Of a stretch of 64,000 bases of DNA, positions 29,077-37,731 are shown one piece after another; position 1 is the stretch's first letter; every line of letters begins with the position of its first letter. Origin of the DNA: Aliiglaciecola sp041538045 (GTDB lineage: Bacteria > Pseudomonadota > Gammaproteobacteria > Enterobacterales > Alteromonadaceae). A model generated the notes under the pieces. The model saw nothing but the letters and a program-made list of their open reading frames with translations, was not told the DNA's origin and did not search any database. Both the position numbers and the translations under genes were made by a program. The stretch lies in contig NZ_JBGOSE010000005.1 in NCBI RefSeq assembly GCF_041538045.1, positions 186,001 to 250,000 on the forward strand, read 5' to 3'.

Positions 29077-29348
29077 ATTTTTTCCCTAGTTAATTTATGC
29101 TCGTATCTAATCAATATAACCTATTATTGTCAACCATTACCGCCCATTGTTGTTACCAATTTGAAATTTATTGGTTATAATCTCGGGGAGGTGTATGCTA
29201 CCAACATTGCCTTAGTTGTTAAGCAAGTGTAAATATCAAAAATGGTTTAACCTAATTAAGTATTAGTATAAACCTAGGTATATGTAAAACAAACTGAAAA
29301 GCGAAATAATAATACTAAAGCTGGAGTGTTTGGGTGAGAGGTATATAG
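29077..29348. promoter_or_regulatory. Divergent control region of the uronate module, with candidate promoter and operator
   Basis: An inverted repeat TTACCAAT-N9-ATTGGTTA (29153-29177, one mismatch) overlaps a plus-strand promoter with TATAAT at 29176-29181 and TTACCA 17 bases before it. The arrangement suits autoregulation by the adjacent GntR protein, whose family binds short palindromes with a TTGGT/ACCAA flavour. The long leader of about 165 bases before the regulator start holds no other gene. Confidence 0.5.
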
Positions 29349-30080
29349 ATGAAAAGTCGTCGCATGTTTTGGCAGATTGTCGAAAAAATAGAAGCATTAA
29401 TTGATTCTGGGAAATATCCACCTGGCAGTCGTTTGCCACCTGAACGCGAATTAGCTGAAACCTTTAATGTTAGCCGCCCAACAATTCGAGAAGCGATTAT
29501 CGCTTTAGAAGTGAGAGAGCGAGTAGACGTCAAAACCAGTTCTGGTGTTTACGTGTTAAAAAATCCGCAAAAAGCCGAATCTGAAGTTAAAGTGAGTGCG
29601 TTTGAGCTAACCCAAGCACGAGCCTTAGTGGAAGGAGAGGCTGCTGCCCTGGCTGCCGCATCAATCACAGAACAGGAACTGGCAGATTTAGAAGCGACCC
29701 TAGTTGCTATGGAAAAGGGTATCAACCCGGAAAAGGCAGATCGCGAATTTCACGTCATTATTTCCAAGGCCACTCGTAACAATGCAGTTTCTTTAGCGGT
29801 TGAAAAGTTTTGGAAATTACGGGACTCAGAGCCAGAAATTGTAAATGTATATAAGAATGTTTGTAGCCGCAGTGATAGTGATCGTTTAGAAGAGCACAGA
29901 AAAATATACACGGCCCTGAAAAATCACGACTCAGCCGAAGCAAGGCAAGCAATGCATTACCATTTCAACCGGTTAATCAATACCCTATTTGAAATCAGCG
30001 AAGCCAAAGCCCTAGAAGAAGTGCGCAAACAATCCACCCAAACCCGCGATTTATATTCGTTAAATCATTTGGTAGATTAA
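29349..30080 (+). CDS. GntR/FadR-type (FCD) transcriptional regulator
   Basis: The 243-residue protein has the GntR winged helix-turn-helix (SRLPPERELAETFNVSRPTIREAI) followed by an all-helical FCD ligand domain with the metal-site His residues (REFHVIISKATRNN, YHFNRLINTL). Such ExuR/UxuR/KdgR-like FCD regulators sense uronate intermediates. Being divergent from kdgF-kdgK, it most likely represses them and itself through the palindrome in the shared region. Confidence 0.88.
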   Translation: MKSRRMFWQIVEKIEALIDSGKYPPGSRLPPERELAETFNVSRPTIREAIIALEVRERVDVKTSSGVYVLKNPQKAESEVKVSAFELTQARALVEGEAAALAAASITEQELADLEATLVAMEKGINPEKADREFHVIISKATRNNAVSLAVEKFWKLRDSEPEIVNVYKNVCSRSDSDRLEEHRKIYTALKNHDSAEARQAMHYHFNRLINTLFEISEAKALEEVRKQSTQTRDLYSLNHLVD

Positions 30081-30088
30081 CCCAATTT

Positions 30089-30927
30089 GTAGCATGGCCA
30101 TCAGGCCATGGAATGTTTGAATTCCTCGCGGGCTGTAGCATGGCCTTTAGGCCATGGGATATATGGATTCCCCGCGGGCCTGTAGCATGGCCTTTAGGCC
30201 ATGGATATTCGGAAAGGGAATTCAAACAAAACCATTCACGGGGCTAAAGCACCCGCCTACAGCCATGGAATATGTTCAACGACGCGCGGCCTGTAGCATG
30301 GCCTTTAGGCCATGGATATTCGGAAAGGGAATTTAAACAAAACCATTCACGGGGCTAAAACCACCGCCTACAGCCATGGAAAATGTTCAACGACGTGCGG
30401 GCCTGTAGCATAGCCTTTAGGCCATGGATATTCGGAAAGGGAATTCAAACAAAACCATTCACGGGGCTAAAGCACCCGCCTACAGCCATGGAAAATGTTC
30501 AACGACGCGCGGGCCTGTAGCATGGCCTTTAGGCCATGGATATTCGGAAAGGGAATTCAAACAAAACCATTCACGGGGCTAAAGCACCCGCCTACAGCCA
30601 TGGAATATGTTCAACGACGTGCGGGCCTGTAGCATGGCCTTTAGGCCATGGATATTCGGAAAGGGAATTCAAACAAAACCATTCACGGGGCTAAAGCACC
30701 CGCCTAAAGCCATGGAATATGTTCAACGACGCGCGGGCCTGTAGCATGGCCTTTAGGCCATGGATATTCGGAAAGGGAATTCAAACAAAACCATTCACGG
30801 GGCTAAAGCACCCGCCTACAGCCATGGAAAATGTTCAACGACGTGCGGGCCTGTAGCATGGCCTTTAGGCCATGGATAGACCAAGGTTCGGTCAATCAAC
30901 CTCCCGGGGCTAAAACCACCGCCTACA
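30089..30927. repeat. REP/BIME array E: seven 112-bp units plus flanking copies
   Basis: Type-a hairpins begin at 30181, 30292, 30404, 30516, 30628, 30740 and 30852 (period 111-112). Each unit is GTAG type-a hairpin, spacer ATATTCGGAAAGGGAATTC, AAACAAAACCATT, inverted type-b hairpin, then ATGTTCAACGACGTGCGGG. The last spacer also occurs in array D. Two extra type-a copies lie at 30089-30160. The array separates the GntR gene from the lasso-peptide exporter gene. Confidence 0.95.
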
Positions 30928-30995
30928 GGTGCATCTTTGAGCAAAGTAAGATAGAGTAGAACGCAATACTCGATTGCTCCTAACCAACTCATTGC

Positions 30996-32648
30996 ATGTC
31001 ATTTTTATCGCTATTTAAACTACTTCGTTACCACAAAACCGCGTTAAGTCTTGCTGTGCTGTTAATGCTCGCAGAAAGTTTGATTAGCTTGAGTATTCCT
31101 TACTTTATTGGTCAGTTTTCAATGAGTATTTTGGACCAAGAAAACGCATTTGGCTGGTCAATTGGACAAATATGCTTAGCCTGGGTGGCTTTGATCATCC
31201 TACAAGCGGTGTTGCGTTTTGAATCAACCTTTCGCACCAACATTGTCGGCGCTCATGTGCTGAACGACCTCAGTTGTCGCCTCTATGACCACGTACAAAT
31301 GTTACCCATGGCGTACTTTAGTAATCGCAAAAAGGGCGAAATTCTATCGCTTATCAGTAATGACGCAAACGTACTTAGCTATTTCTTATCTGGCGTACTA
31401 ACTGGCTTAGTTCCAGCGGCATTAATCGTGCTCGGCGCGGTCATTATGATGGCCAATATCAATTTAAGTATTGCGCTGATTATCGTCATCACGGTGCCGG
31501 TATTTTTAATCACTATCAAAATAGTCGGTAAAACCATACGCCCTATTTCCGAACAGGTGATAAAACACCAAGCGGGAGCTATCGCTATCGCCACCGAAAA
31601 CTTTGGTTCGATGCAATTGGTTAAAGCCTTTAATCGCCAAGGTATTGAGTCGAAAAAATTCCGCAAGAATGCCAATCAGGTGCTTGACCTACGTACCCGT
31701 TTATTGCGCATCCAAGCGCTAATTTCACCACTCATTCAAATGATTATCTCAATTGGTATCGTGTTTATCGTAGTCGTAAGTGCGTTACATTATCAATCTG
31801 GTGAACTTACAATCCCCAACCTGATCACTTTGCTGATGTATGGTTTAGTCTTTGCCAAACCCATGAGTACATTCGCCGGATTATATGGTCAGTTGCAGCA
31901 GGCCAGAGGCTCTTCCACACGTATTTTGGAGGTGTTCAATGTCTCTCCCGAGTCTGACGATAAGGCAGAGTTCGCTCTCGACTGCCAACAAGGAAGTATT
32001 GAGTTTAATGACGTGTCTTTTGCATACCAAGCAGACAGCCCTATTTTAACCGGTGTTGACGCACGTTTTGAAAGCGGTAGCGCAAGCATTATTCTTGGCC
32101 CAAATGGCGCCGGAAAAACCAGTTTAATTCACTTGTTAATGCGATTTATGGAGCCGCAAACAGGCAACATTTTAATTGACCAACAAGCAATAGCCGATTG
32201 CAGCCTGGTATCCTTGCGTAAGGCCATTGGTTTAGTCTCACAAGATATCGCATTGTGTGACGGCAACATCTTAGACAATATCGCTTATGGACTGCCCCAA
32301 GCTAGCGAAGAAGAAATCATCGAAGCGGCGAAACTGGCCGGTGCCGATAGTTTCATTACCGACTTAAAAGCTGGTTATTACACCAAAGTGGGTGAAAACG
32401 GCGTACTGCTTTCAGGAGGTCAACGACAACGTATTTCCCTGGCCCGCGCCCTTGTTATCAATCCACAGATTTTGTTATTCGATGAACCCACTTCTTTTAC
32501 CGATGATGCTGGCAAGCAAGAATTTTCTAAACTCTTGGCACATTCATTAAAAGATAAAACCATAATTATTGTGACTCACGACCAACAACTGTGTGAAGTG
32601 GCCGACAAAGTCTATAAACTAGAGCAAGGCAAACTAGCGCTCATATAA
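30996..32648 (+). CDS. ABC exporter (permease-ATPase), lasso-peptide transporter D
   Basis: The 550-residue half-transporter has six membrane helices in residues 1-300 and an ATPase domain with Walker A GPNGAGKTS, signature LLSGGQRQR and Walker B ILLFDEPTS. It forms a homodimer in the inner membrane. Its place directly upstream of PqqD-like B1 and transglutaminase-like B2 genes matches the D protein of proteobacterial lasso-peptide clusters, which exports the mature peptide and gives immunity. It has no N-terminal C39 peptidase domain, which fits a system where B2 cuts the leader. Confidence 0.88.
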   Translation: MSFLSLFKLLRYHKTALSLAVLLMLAESLISLSIPYFIGQFSMSILDQENAFGWSIGQICLAWVALIILQAVLRFESTFRTNIVGAHVLNDLSCRLYDHVQMLPMAYFSNRKKGEILSLISNDANVLSYFLSGVLTGLVPAALIVLGAVIMMANINLSIALIIVITVPVFLITIKIVGKTIRPISEQVIKHQAGAIAIATENFGSMQLVKAFNRQGIESKKFRKNANQVLDLRTRLLRIQALISPLIQMIISIGIVFIVVVSALHYQSGELTIPNLITLLMYGLVFAKPMSTFAGLYGQLQQARGSSTRILEVFNVSPESDDKAEFALDCQQGSIEFNDVSFAYQADSPILTGVDARFESGSASIILGPNGAGKTSLIHLLMRFMEPQTGNILIDQQAIADCSLVSLRKAIGLVSQDIALCDGNILDNIAYGLPQASEEEIIEAAKLAGADSFITDLKAGYYTKVGENGVLLSGGQRQRISLARALVINPQILLFDEPTSFTDDAGKQEFSKLLAHSLKDKTIIIVTHDQQLCEVADKVYKLEQGKLALI

Positions 32649-32713
32649 AGAAGCCTAGAAGAACCATAAGTTTACCTAACAGATTATCTATAAAGAATTG
32701 AGTAGGACGTAAC

Positions 32714-32989
32714 ATGCTGAATAGCAACACTAAATATAAACTTTCAGATAAAGCGTTATTTCAAAAAGTGGTGGATGAGACCGTAATTTTGGACTCCATC
32801 AGCGGCCAGTATTACACACTCGATCCCATAGGCACGGAAATGATAGAAGCCCTGAATACAGGTAAATCTGTGGCTCAAGTGGTAGCGCTCATCGAAGAAA
32901 ATTACGACACCACAGTCGATAACATCCAAGCCGATTTGTCAGAACTGATTGGTAAAATGAGTGACAAAGGATTGTTAGAAGAAGCGTAA
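32714..32989 (+). CDS. PqqD-like RiPP recognition element, lasso B1
   Basis: The 91-residue protein has the PqqD/RRE winged-helix pattern: YKLSDKALFQKVVDETVILD, then GQYYTLDPIGTEMIEAL and an acidic helix-rich C-terminus (ADLSELIGKMSDKGLLEE). In lasso biosynthesis this protein binds the leader of the precursor, notably its Tyr, Pro and Leu residues, and presents it to the B2 protease. It is followed by the B2 gene after 50 bases. Confidence 0.9.
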   Translation: MLNSNTKYKLSDKALFQKVVDETVILDSISGQYYTLDPIGTEMIEALNTGKSVAQVVALIEENYDTTVDNIQADLSELIGKMSDKGLLEEA

Positions 32990-33039
32990 TTAAGCGGCAA
33001 AATTGAAAGGGCAGTGGTTAAATCAAGGGAACTAAACGT

Positions 33040-33519
33040 ATGCAATTGATCTACTCTTTGCCCACCATAATTCGTGCATATTGGCTATTAGCAAAATGGG
33101 ATTGGCGAATATCCAAACAGCCCTACAAAAAATGGAAAAAGCACCTCGATAGAAGTCTTTCCGTTAGCAATGCCAGCAACCAGTTTGATGCCTATCCACA
33201 GCACAAATATCTGCAACAGTCATTGCTGTTCGCAAAAGTTACACGCCACCATTATCGGCCAATGAATTGTTTACGCCGCTGTTTAGCGCTACAAGAGTTA
33301 TTGTTAAACAAAAACATGCCATCGACCTTACATATAGGGGTAAGGTTCACACCATCCGCACAATCAGATACCCCAGAAAGTAGCGGCAAAACCCTAGAAG
33401 CCCATTCATGGTTAACAGTGAACGGTTTTATTATTAACGACAGCAAAGAAGTGGTTAACACCTACACCGAAATAACCAACAAAAGCCAATTTTTCCAAGC
33501 AAGCATTTCCTCAATGTAA
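33040..33519 (+). CDS. Transglutaminase-like leader protease, lasso B2
   Basis: The 159-residue protein matches the lasso-peptide B2 family of cysteine proteases. The likely triad is Cys77 (RPMNCLRRCLALQ), His122 (EAHSWL) and Asp134 (FIINDSKEV). A second Cys81 is close by. It cuts the leader after the residue following the conserved Thr(-2). The upstream PqqD-like gene and downstream cyclase support the role. The stop codon is about 20 bases before REP array F. Confidence 0.9.
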   Translation: MQLIYSLPTIIRAYWLLAKWDWRISKQPYKKWKKHLDRSLSVSNASNQFDAYPQHKYLQQSLLFAKVTRHHYRPMNCLRRCLALQELLLNKNMPSTLHIGVRFTPSAQSDTPESSGKTLEAHSWLTVNGFIINDSKEVVNTYTEITNKSQFFQASISSM

Positions 33520-33543
33520 ACCGCCTAGGCAAACAAATGATAT

Positions 33544-33846
33544 TCCATGGCCTAAAGGCCATGCTACAGGGCGGGTGCTTTAGCCCCGCGAAGGACCGCG
33601 ATAGGGCGTGAACGATTGTGGTGTATTCCATACATTCATCCATGGCCTGTAGGCGGGGCTTCAGCCCCGCGCAAACATATGACATTCCATGGCCTAAAGG
33701 CCATGCTACAGGGCGGGTGCTTTAGCCCCGCGAAAGAGCGCGGTAGGGTGTGAACGATTGTGGTGTATTCAATACATTCATCCATGGCCTAAAGGCCATG
33801 TTACAGGGTAAACGCATAAAACACCCTATGGCCTAAATGCCTCGTC
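33544..33846. repeat. REP/BIME array F, upstream flank of the RAYT gene
   Basis: Alternating inverted type-a hairpins and type-b hairpins with spacers AAGGACCGCGATAGGGCGTG and CAAACATATGACATTCC (33672-33688). The same spacers occur in array G on the other side of the transposase gene. Copies decay toward 33846 (TGGCCTAAATGCCTCG). Confidence 0.92.
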
Positions 33847-33918
33847 ACAACTATTTCTGTACCCTGGGTTTTGCCGATTTAATCTAAACTAAAAATTTGC
33901 CATTCAAAGGATTGAACA

Positions 33919-34365
33919 ATGGGCAAAACCTTAACTAAGGGACGGCGTTCCATAACGGGACAGGTGTATTTAATAACCGCTTGCACCAAACACCGTGAAC
34001 CGATATTTACCAACTTCAACCTTGCCAGAATTGTGGTTACCGCAATGAAAAAATCACAACAAAGAGGTCATTTGCTGTTCGTAAGTTGGGTGATAATGCC
34101 AGACCACGTTCATTTTTTGATGTCTTTAAAAGGTGATTCGAATCTGAGCGATGTGATTGGATATATCAAAGGCACAACGTCCTATCAAATTTGCGAACGG
34201 TTAAACCGTAAGGGCGGCATATGGCAAGCAGGGTTTCACGACCACGCCATACGCAAAGAGGAAAATATAATTGAGGCCGCACGATATATTGTCGCCAATC
34301 CGTTGCGAGCAGGGATTGTTAAAAGCCTAAAGCAATATCCCCATTGGGATTCCATATACCTGTAG
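33919..34365 (+). CDS. REP-associated tyrosine transposase (RAYT, Y1 HUH family)
   Basis: The 148-residue protein has the Y1/HUH single-strand endonuclease signature: metal-binding His63-x-His65 in MPDHVHFLM, and the catalytic Tyr123 in ARYIVANPLRAGIV, with the RAYT-typical WQAGFHDHAIR between them. RAYTs bind and nick REP hairpins at the GTAG tetranucleotide. REP arrays F and G flank the gene closely, and its stop codon TAG (34363-34365) is part of the GTAG of array G. It is the only complete transposase in the window and the best candidate for mobilising the repeats. Confidence 0.93.
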   Translation: MGKTLTKGRRSITGQVYLITACTKHREPIFTNFNLARIVVTAMKKSQQRGHLLFVSWVIMPDHVHFLMSLKGDSNLSDVIGYIKGTTSYQICERLNRKGGIWQAGFHDHAIRKEENIIEAARYIVANPLRAGIVKSLKQYPHWDSIYL

Positions 34366-34641
34366 GCGGGTGCTTTAGCCCCGCGCAAACATATGACATT
34401 CCATGGCCTAAAGGCCATGCTACAGGGCGGGTGCTTTAGCCCCGCGAAGGACCGCGATAGGGCGTGAACGATTGGGATGTATTCCAAATATTTATCCATG
34501 GCCTAAAGGCCATGCTACAGGCGGGTGCTTTAGCCCCGCGCAAACATATGACATTCCATGGCCTAAAGGCCATGCTACAGGACGGATGGTTTAGCCCCGC
34601 GAAAGACATACAACATCCCATGGCCTAAAGGCCATGCTACA
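34362..34641. repeat. REP/BIME array G, downstream flank of the RAYT gene
   Basis: Four type-b and four inverted type-a hairpins with the same spacers as array F (CAAACATATGACATTCC at 34386-34402 and 34541-34557; AAGGACCGCGATAGGGCGTG). The array starts inside the transposase stop codon and ends inside the stop codon of the cyclase gene on the opposite strand (34637-34639), so two converging genes both terminate in it. Confidence 0.94.
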
Positions 34642-36490
34642 GCATGTGGGTTTGGTACCAGGATTGGGTTAAAATTGCGTACAACAAATCTACGTTTAAC
34701 GAGCCATTTGGGGAATTGACTACTTTATCGAAACTGGCCAACAAGGTTTGGTTATCTACCAACCCTAAATCTTGTAATCCTGGATGGCTTAATAGGGCTC
34801 GCAGCTCAGTTTTGTTTTCACGTACCAGATTCGCAAAATGCTGGTCGAATACGGTTTTATTTTGATCCCAACACACGCTTTCTGGCAAATGGCTATCCAT
34901 GGCTTTACGCATTAAAAGTTTTGGATATTGCCCTTGAATATGTAATTTCTGCGGCACAGCAAAACTAAACTCCGCTAACTGCTTGTTGAAAAACGGATGA
35001 TGCACGTCGATGCCTAAGGGATCGCAAACATGCTGATACGAACGCATACTATTAAATGTCGACGTATTAAATAACCCTTCGTAGCGCGCCCGCTTAGCCC
35101 ACTGTTTACTGTGAGCAAAAGGATTATGTTTCACCACCGACTTCAACATCTCCTGTTGTTTGGGTCCCAACCACAGGGGAAAGTGCTCGGCATCCACCGG
35201 TTGCTTACCCAACATGGTCAACAACGATTGCGGCAATATAGGCTTCACCAACACTTGCAGCATGATCTTCAACGGAGACATTCCTAACTGTTTAGCGGAA
35301 TCGAATACTTCTTTAATCACCCCCAAATCACCACTGGCCAGCCTATCTCGATAAGCAAAACTGTGGCCCCAACACATTTCGTCACCGCCGTTACCCGTAA
35401 ATAAATCATGTCCACCCAACTGCTGGATCATTTCCGCCTCTTGTTGATACTTAGGCGATGCCACCACACCAGGGTTTTGTATCTGTGTTGGGTATAACTG
35501 AGCAAAAGAAAGGTTATTAAATTGGTCAAGCTCAACAAAATGACTATGTTGAAGCTGCAAAAACTCCCGCATAGCATCAATTTTATCTATCTCGTCACAA
35601 CTCTCGGTATTTCGGTAGGTATGAGAAATAGAATGCAATTCGAAGCGAGAGGGATCTGCTTCTAAACCATTTTGGTTAATCAATGAATTTAAGATAGAAG
35701 TAATAGAGGTTGAATCCATGCCTCCACTCATCTGGCTAAAAATAGGTCCAGCGTTATTAGCTGATGAACTAGGTGGCAATGCCCCAGCCACACTTTGTGT
35801 TAAGACATCGTAGAACGCCTGCTGATATTCCATCTCATTGGCTAAAATTAAAGAATTGTCCTTATCTATGTCCCAAAAACGCTCTATCGTTAACTGCTTA
35901 TTAGCAGATAAACACGCACTGTGAGCAAACGGCAATTGATCAATATTACTAAACATCGATCGATTAGGATCCGGGCGTCCTGCCAACCATTGCAAAATAG
36001 AAATTTTATCCACTTCGGGTGTGATCAGCGTTTTCATCATCTGCAAATCAGTGGTAACTAAAAAGCAATCCTCTAACCAGCCGTAAAACAGTGTTCGTGG
36101 ATTAAAAGCAGAACTACTGAAGCGTAATTCAGCGACATCGGGATGCCAGGAAATAAGGGTAAAATCACCGTCGAGCTGGCTAATGGTTTTCGAATAGTTG
36201 TTATCGATCAATTCCCAAAGATCGCGATCTTTTAGTGCATCACTGCACGGCCTCGGTGCATTTTCTAAACAATATCTGCCTGTACTCACTGCACTAACCG
36301 GTGTCGAAGTGTCAGGTTTCAACACATTCTGTCCACTACCGACTTCGCCTAGGAAAACAGTACTCAACCCCTCGGGTTTATAATTATAACTATCTGAATT
36401 TAAACGATTATATTTATTTTTGTAATAGTCCTCAATCACCTTAAAATAGTGAGGCGCGTTAGAACCAAATAGAGCAAACAGTGAGTTCAT
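34637..36490 (-). CDS. Asparagine-synthetase-like lasso cyclase C
   Basis: The 617-residue protein has the asparagine-synthase ATP-pyrophosphatase motif SGGMDSTSITSI and later TGNGGDEMCWGHSF. The N-terminal domain begins MNSLFALFGSNAPHYF and lacks the Cys2 of true glutamine-dependent synthetases, as in lasso cyclases, which adenylate an Asp/Glu side chain of the core and join it to the N-terminal amine. The ATG at 36490 is preferred over one 18 codons upstream since only it has a Shine-Dalgarno (TTTAGGTC). It is divergent from the PEP-CTERM and precursor genes. Its stop TAG comes from a REP. Confidence 0.87.
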   Translation of the reverse strand: MNSLFALFGSNAPHYFKVIEDYYKNKYNRLNSDSYNYKPEGLSTVFLGEVGSGQNVLKPDTSTPVSAVSTGRYCLENAPRPCSDALKDRDLWELIDNNYSKTISQLDGDFTLISWHPDVAELRFSSSAFNPRTLFYGWLEDCFLVTTDLQMMKTLITPEVDKISILQWLAGRPDPNRSMFSNIDQLPFAHSACLSANKQLTIERFWDIDKDNSLILANEMEYQQAFYDVLTQSVAGALPPSSSANNAGPIFSQMSGGMDSTSITSILNSLINQNGLEADPSRFELHSISHTYRNTESCDEIDKIDAMREFLQLQHSHFVELDQFNNLSFAQLYPTQIQNPGVVASPKYQQEAEMIQQLGGHDLFTGNGGDEMCWGHSFAYRDRLASGDLGVIKEVFDSAKQLGMSPLKIMLQVLVKPILPQSLLTMLGKQPVDAEHFPLWLGPKQQEMLKSVVKHNPFAHSKQWAKRARYEGLFNTSTFNSMRSYQHVCDPLGIDVHHPFFNKQLAEFSFAVPQKLHIQGQYPKLLMRKAMDSHLPESVCWDQNKTVFDQHFANLVRENKTELRALLSHPGLQDLGLVDNQTLLASFDKVVNSPNGSLNVDLLYAILTQSWYQTHML

Positions 36491-36799
36491 ATAATATTTA
36501 GACCTAAATAAAGCTTTCGAACACCGGTAAATTAAGGGTACCATATGCCAAATGTCACGCTACTGTAACAACAAATGGGTTTATAACCTTTTGTTTACAT
36601 TAAGTTTTTTTTGTCAGTAATTTTTACAGATCATTTTTGAGTTAACAATGCATTAACATGCTAAATTATTAACTATCTGATTTTTATGGATAAATTATTT
36701 CTGGAATAGCTTTTGCAGTTGATTTCATAGTAGTAATAGCATTATTTGCATATTCACAGAATTTAAAGTTCATTGTTCGAACTATACAAGGAGCATCAC
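36491..36799. promoter_or_regulatory. Divergent AT-rich control region of the lasso locus
   Basis: About 300 bases between the cyclase gene (minus) and the PEP-CTERM gene (plus). It has T-rich runs and three TTAAC repeats near 36643-36670, and should hold both promoters. No clear operator was recognised. Confidence 0.4.
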
Positions 36800-37471
36800 A
36801 TGATTAAGAAAATAATTGCAGGTTTGTCACTATTGGGAATGAGTCTTAGCGCTCAATCAGCCATTATTATCGATGAGTCAAATATCACTGGTGCTGACAT
36901 GGCGGGCCTAGAAGTCACAGCTTTTTTTGAAGGTGGTTCTACTGAAACGGCTATTTGGTCTGCTTTCCCTGATGTGATTTTAGGCACTGGCGACCCAATT
37001 GCAGATGCAGAAGGTTTCTCAGGTGGCGTATACGGTACAGGTTGGTCGTTAACCCAGCAAGGTTTCAGTAGTGGTAATGCCAATTCAGCAGGCGATGTTT
37101 TAGGTGCGTGGACGTTATCAAACGAATCAGCGTCTAGCGGTATATTTGCTTTTGTTGTCAGTGGTATGGATAGCCTCATTGCATTCGATATCGACTCTGA
37201 CAATATCGACACACCTTATTCTGGTGTAGGTGTTGGTTTTGCATCAGCAACTGCAGTAGACGATATAATCTATGCTGACCAAGTGAATTCAGAATATGAC
37301 GATTTGTTCTTCACTTTAGCGGTATTGTTTGATACAGCTCCCCTCGTCGCTGGCGAAGAGCTTAAGTTTGTTGCTGATACTGAAACTTTAAAAGTTCCAG
37401 AGCCAGCAACTACAGCAATGATCCTTACCGGTCTATTGTTTGGTGCAGCACGTTTACGTGCTAGAAAATAA
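36800..37471 (+). CDS. PEP-CTERM sorting-domain protein
   Basis: The 223-residue secreted protein has a signal peptide (MIKKIIAGLSLLGMSLSAQSA) and a C-terminal VPEPATTAMILTGLLFGAAR followed by RLRARK, the PEP-CTERM signal recognised by exosortase. The body is acidic and rich in Ser/Gly/Asp, without a known catalytic motif. PEP-CTERM proteins go with exopolysaccharide production, which fits the neighbouring locus, but no exosortase gene is in this window. AAGGAG precedes the ATG at 36800; an upstream in-frame start is less likely. Confidence 0.88.
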   Translation: MIKKIIAGLSLLGMSLSAQSAIIIDESNITGADMAGLEVTAFFEGGSTETAIWSAFPDVILGTGDPIADAEGFSGGVYGTGWSLTQQGFSSGNANSAGDVLGAWTLSNESASSGIFAFVVSGMDSLIAFDIDSDNIDTPYSGVGVGFASATAVDDIIYADQVNSEYDDLFFTLAVLFDTAPLVAGEELKFVADTETLKVPEPATTAMILTGLLFGAARLRARK

Positions 37472-37502
37472 TTTAAGATTTAAATAATTAGGGAGACACG
37501 TC

Positions 37503-37664
37503 ATGAACAATGTAAATGTGAACGATAAAGTTAGTGGCAAGAAGCCCTACATTAAACCAGAATTAACTAACCCTGGTAACCTTGCTGAATTAACTCAAGG
37601 TTACGCGGGAAGTATTCCTGATGAGCAAGGCGGACACACTAAACGTAATCCTTTTACAGGTTAA
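37503..37664 (+). CDS. Lasso-peptide precursor A
   Basis: A 53-codon gene with a strong ribosome site (GGGAG, 7 bases before ATG). The leader has Tyr16, Pro19 and Leu21 (PYIKPELTNPG) and Thr31; with cleavage after Gln32 these fall at -17, -14, -12 and -2, the positions conserved in lasso leaders. The 21-residue core starts GYAGSIPDEQ and ends NPFTG; Gly1 could close an 8- or 9-residue ring onto Asp8 or Glu9. It lies between the PEP-CTERM gene and a kinase, with B1, B2, C and D genes within 7 kb. Function of the product is unknown. Confidence 0.85.
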   Translation: MNNVNVNDKVSGKKPYIKPELTNPGNLAELTQGYAGSIPDEQGGHTKRNPFTG

Positions 37665-37731
37665 TCGTTAGTCTGCTAAAGCTACTACCTTAGATTCAAA
37701 TCATGGATTGAACAGAGGCATTAGTCACACA

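Noticed and set aside
30996..32648. Bacteriocin exporter with C39 peptidase domain
   Set aside because: The N-terminus goes straight into membrane helices with no Cys/His peptidase motif.
34637..36490. True asparagine synthetase AsnB
   Set aside because: The N-terminal catalytic Cys of the glutaminase domain is absent and the gene lies with B1, B2, D and a lasso precursor, which fits the lasso cyclase role better.
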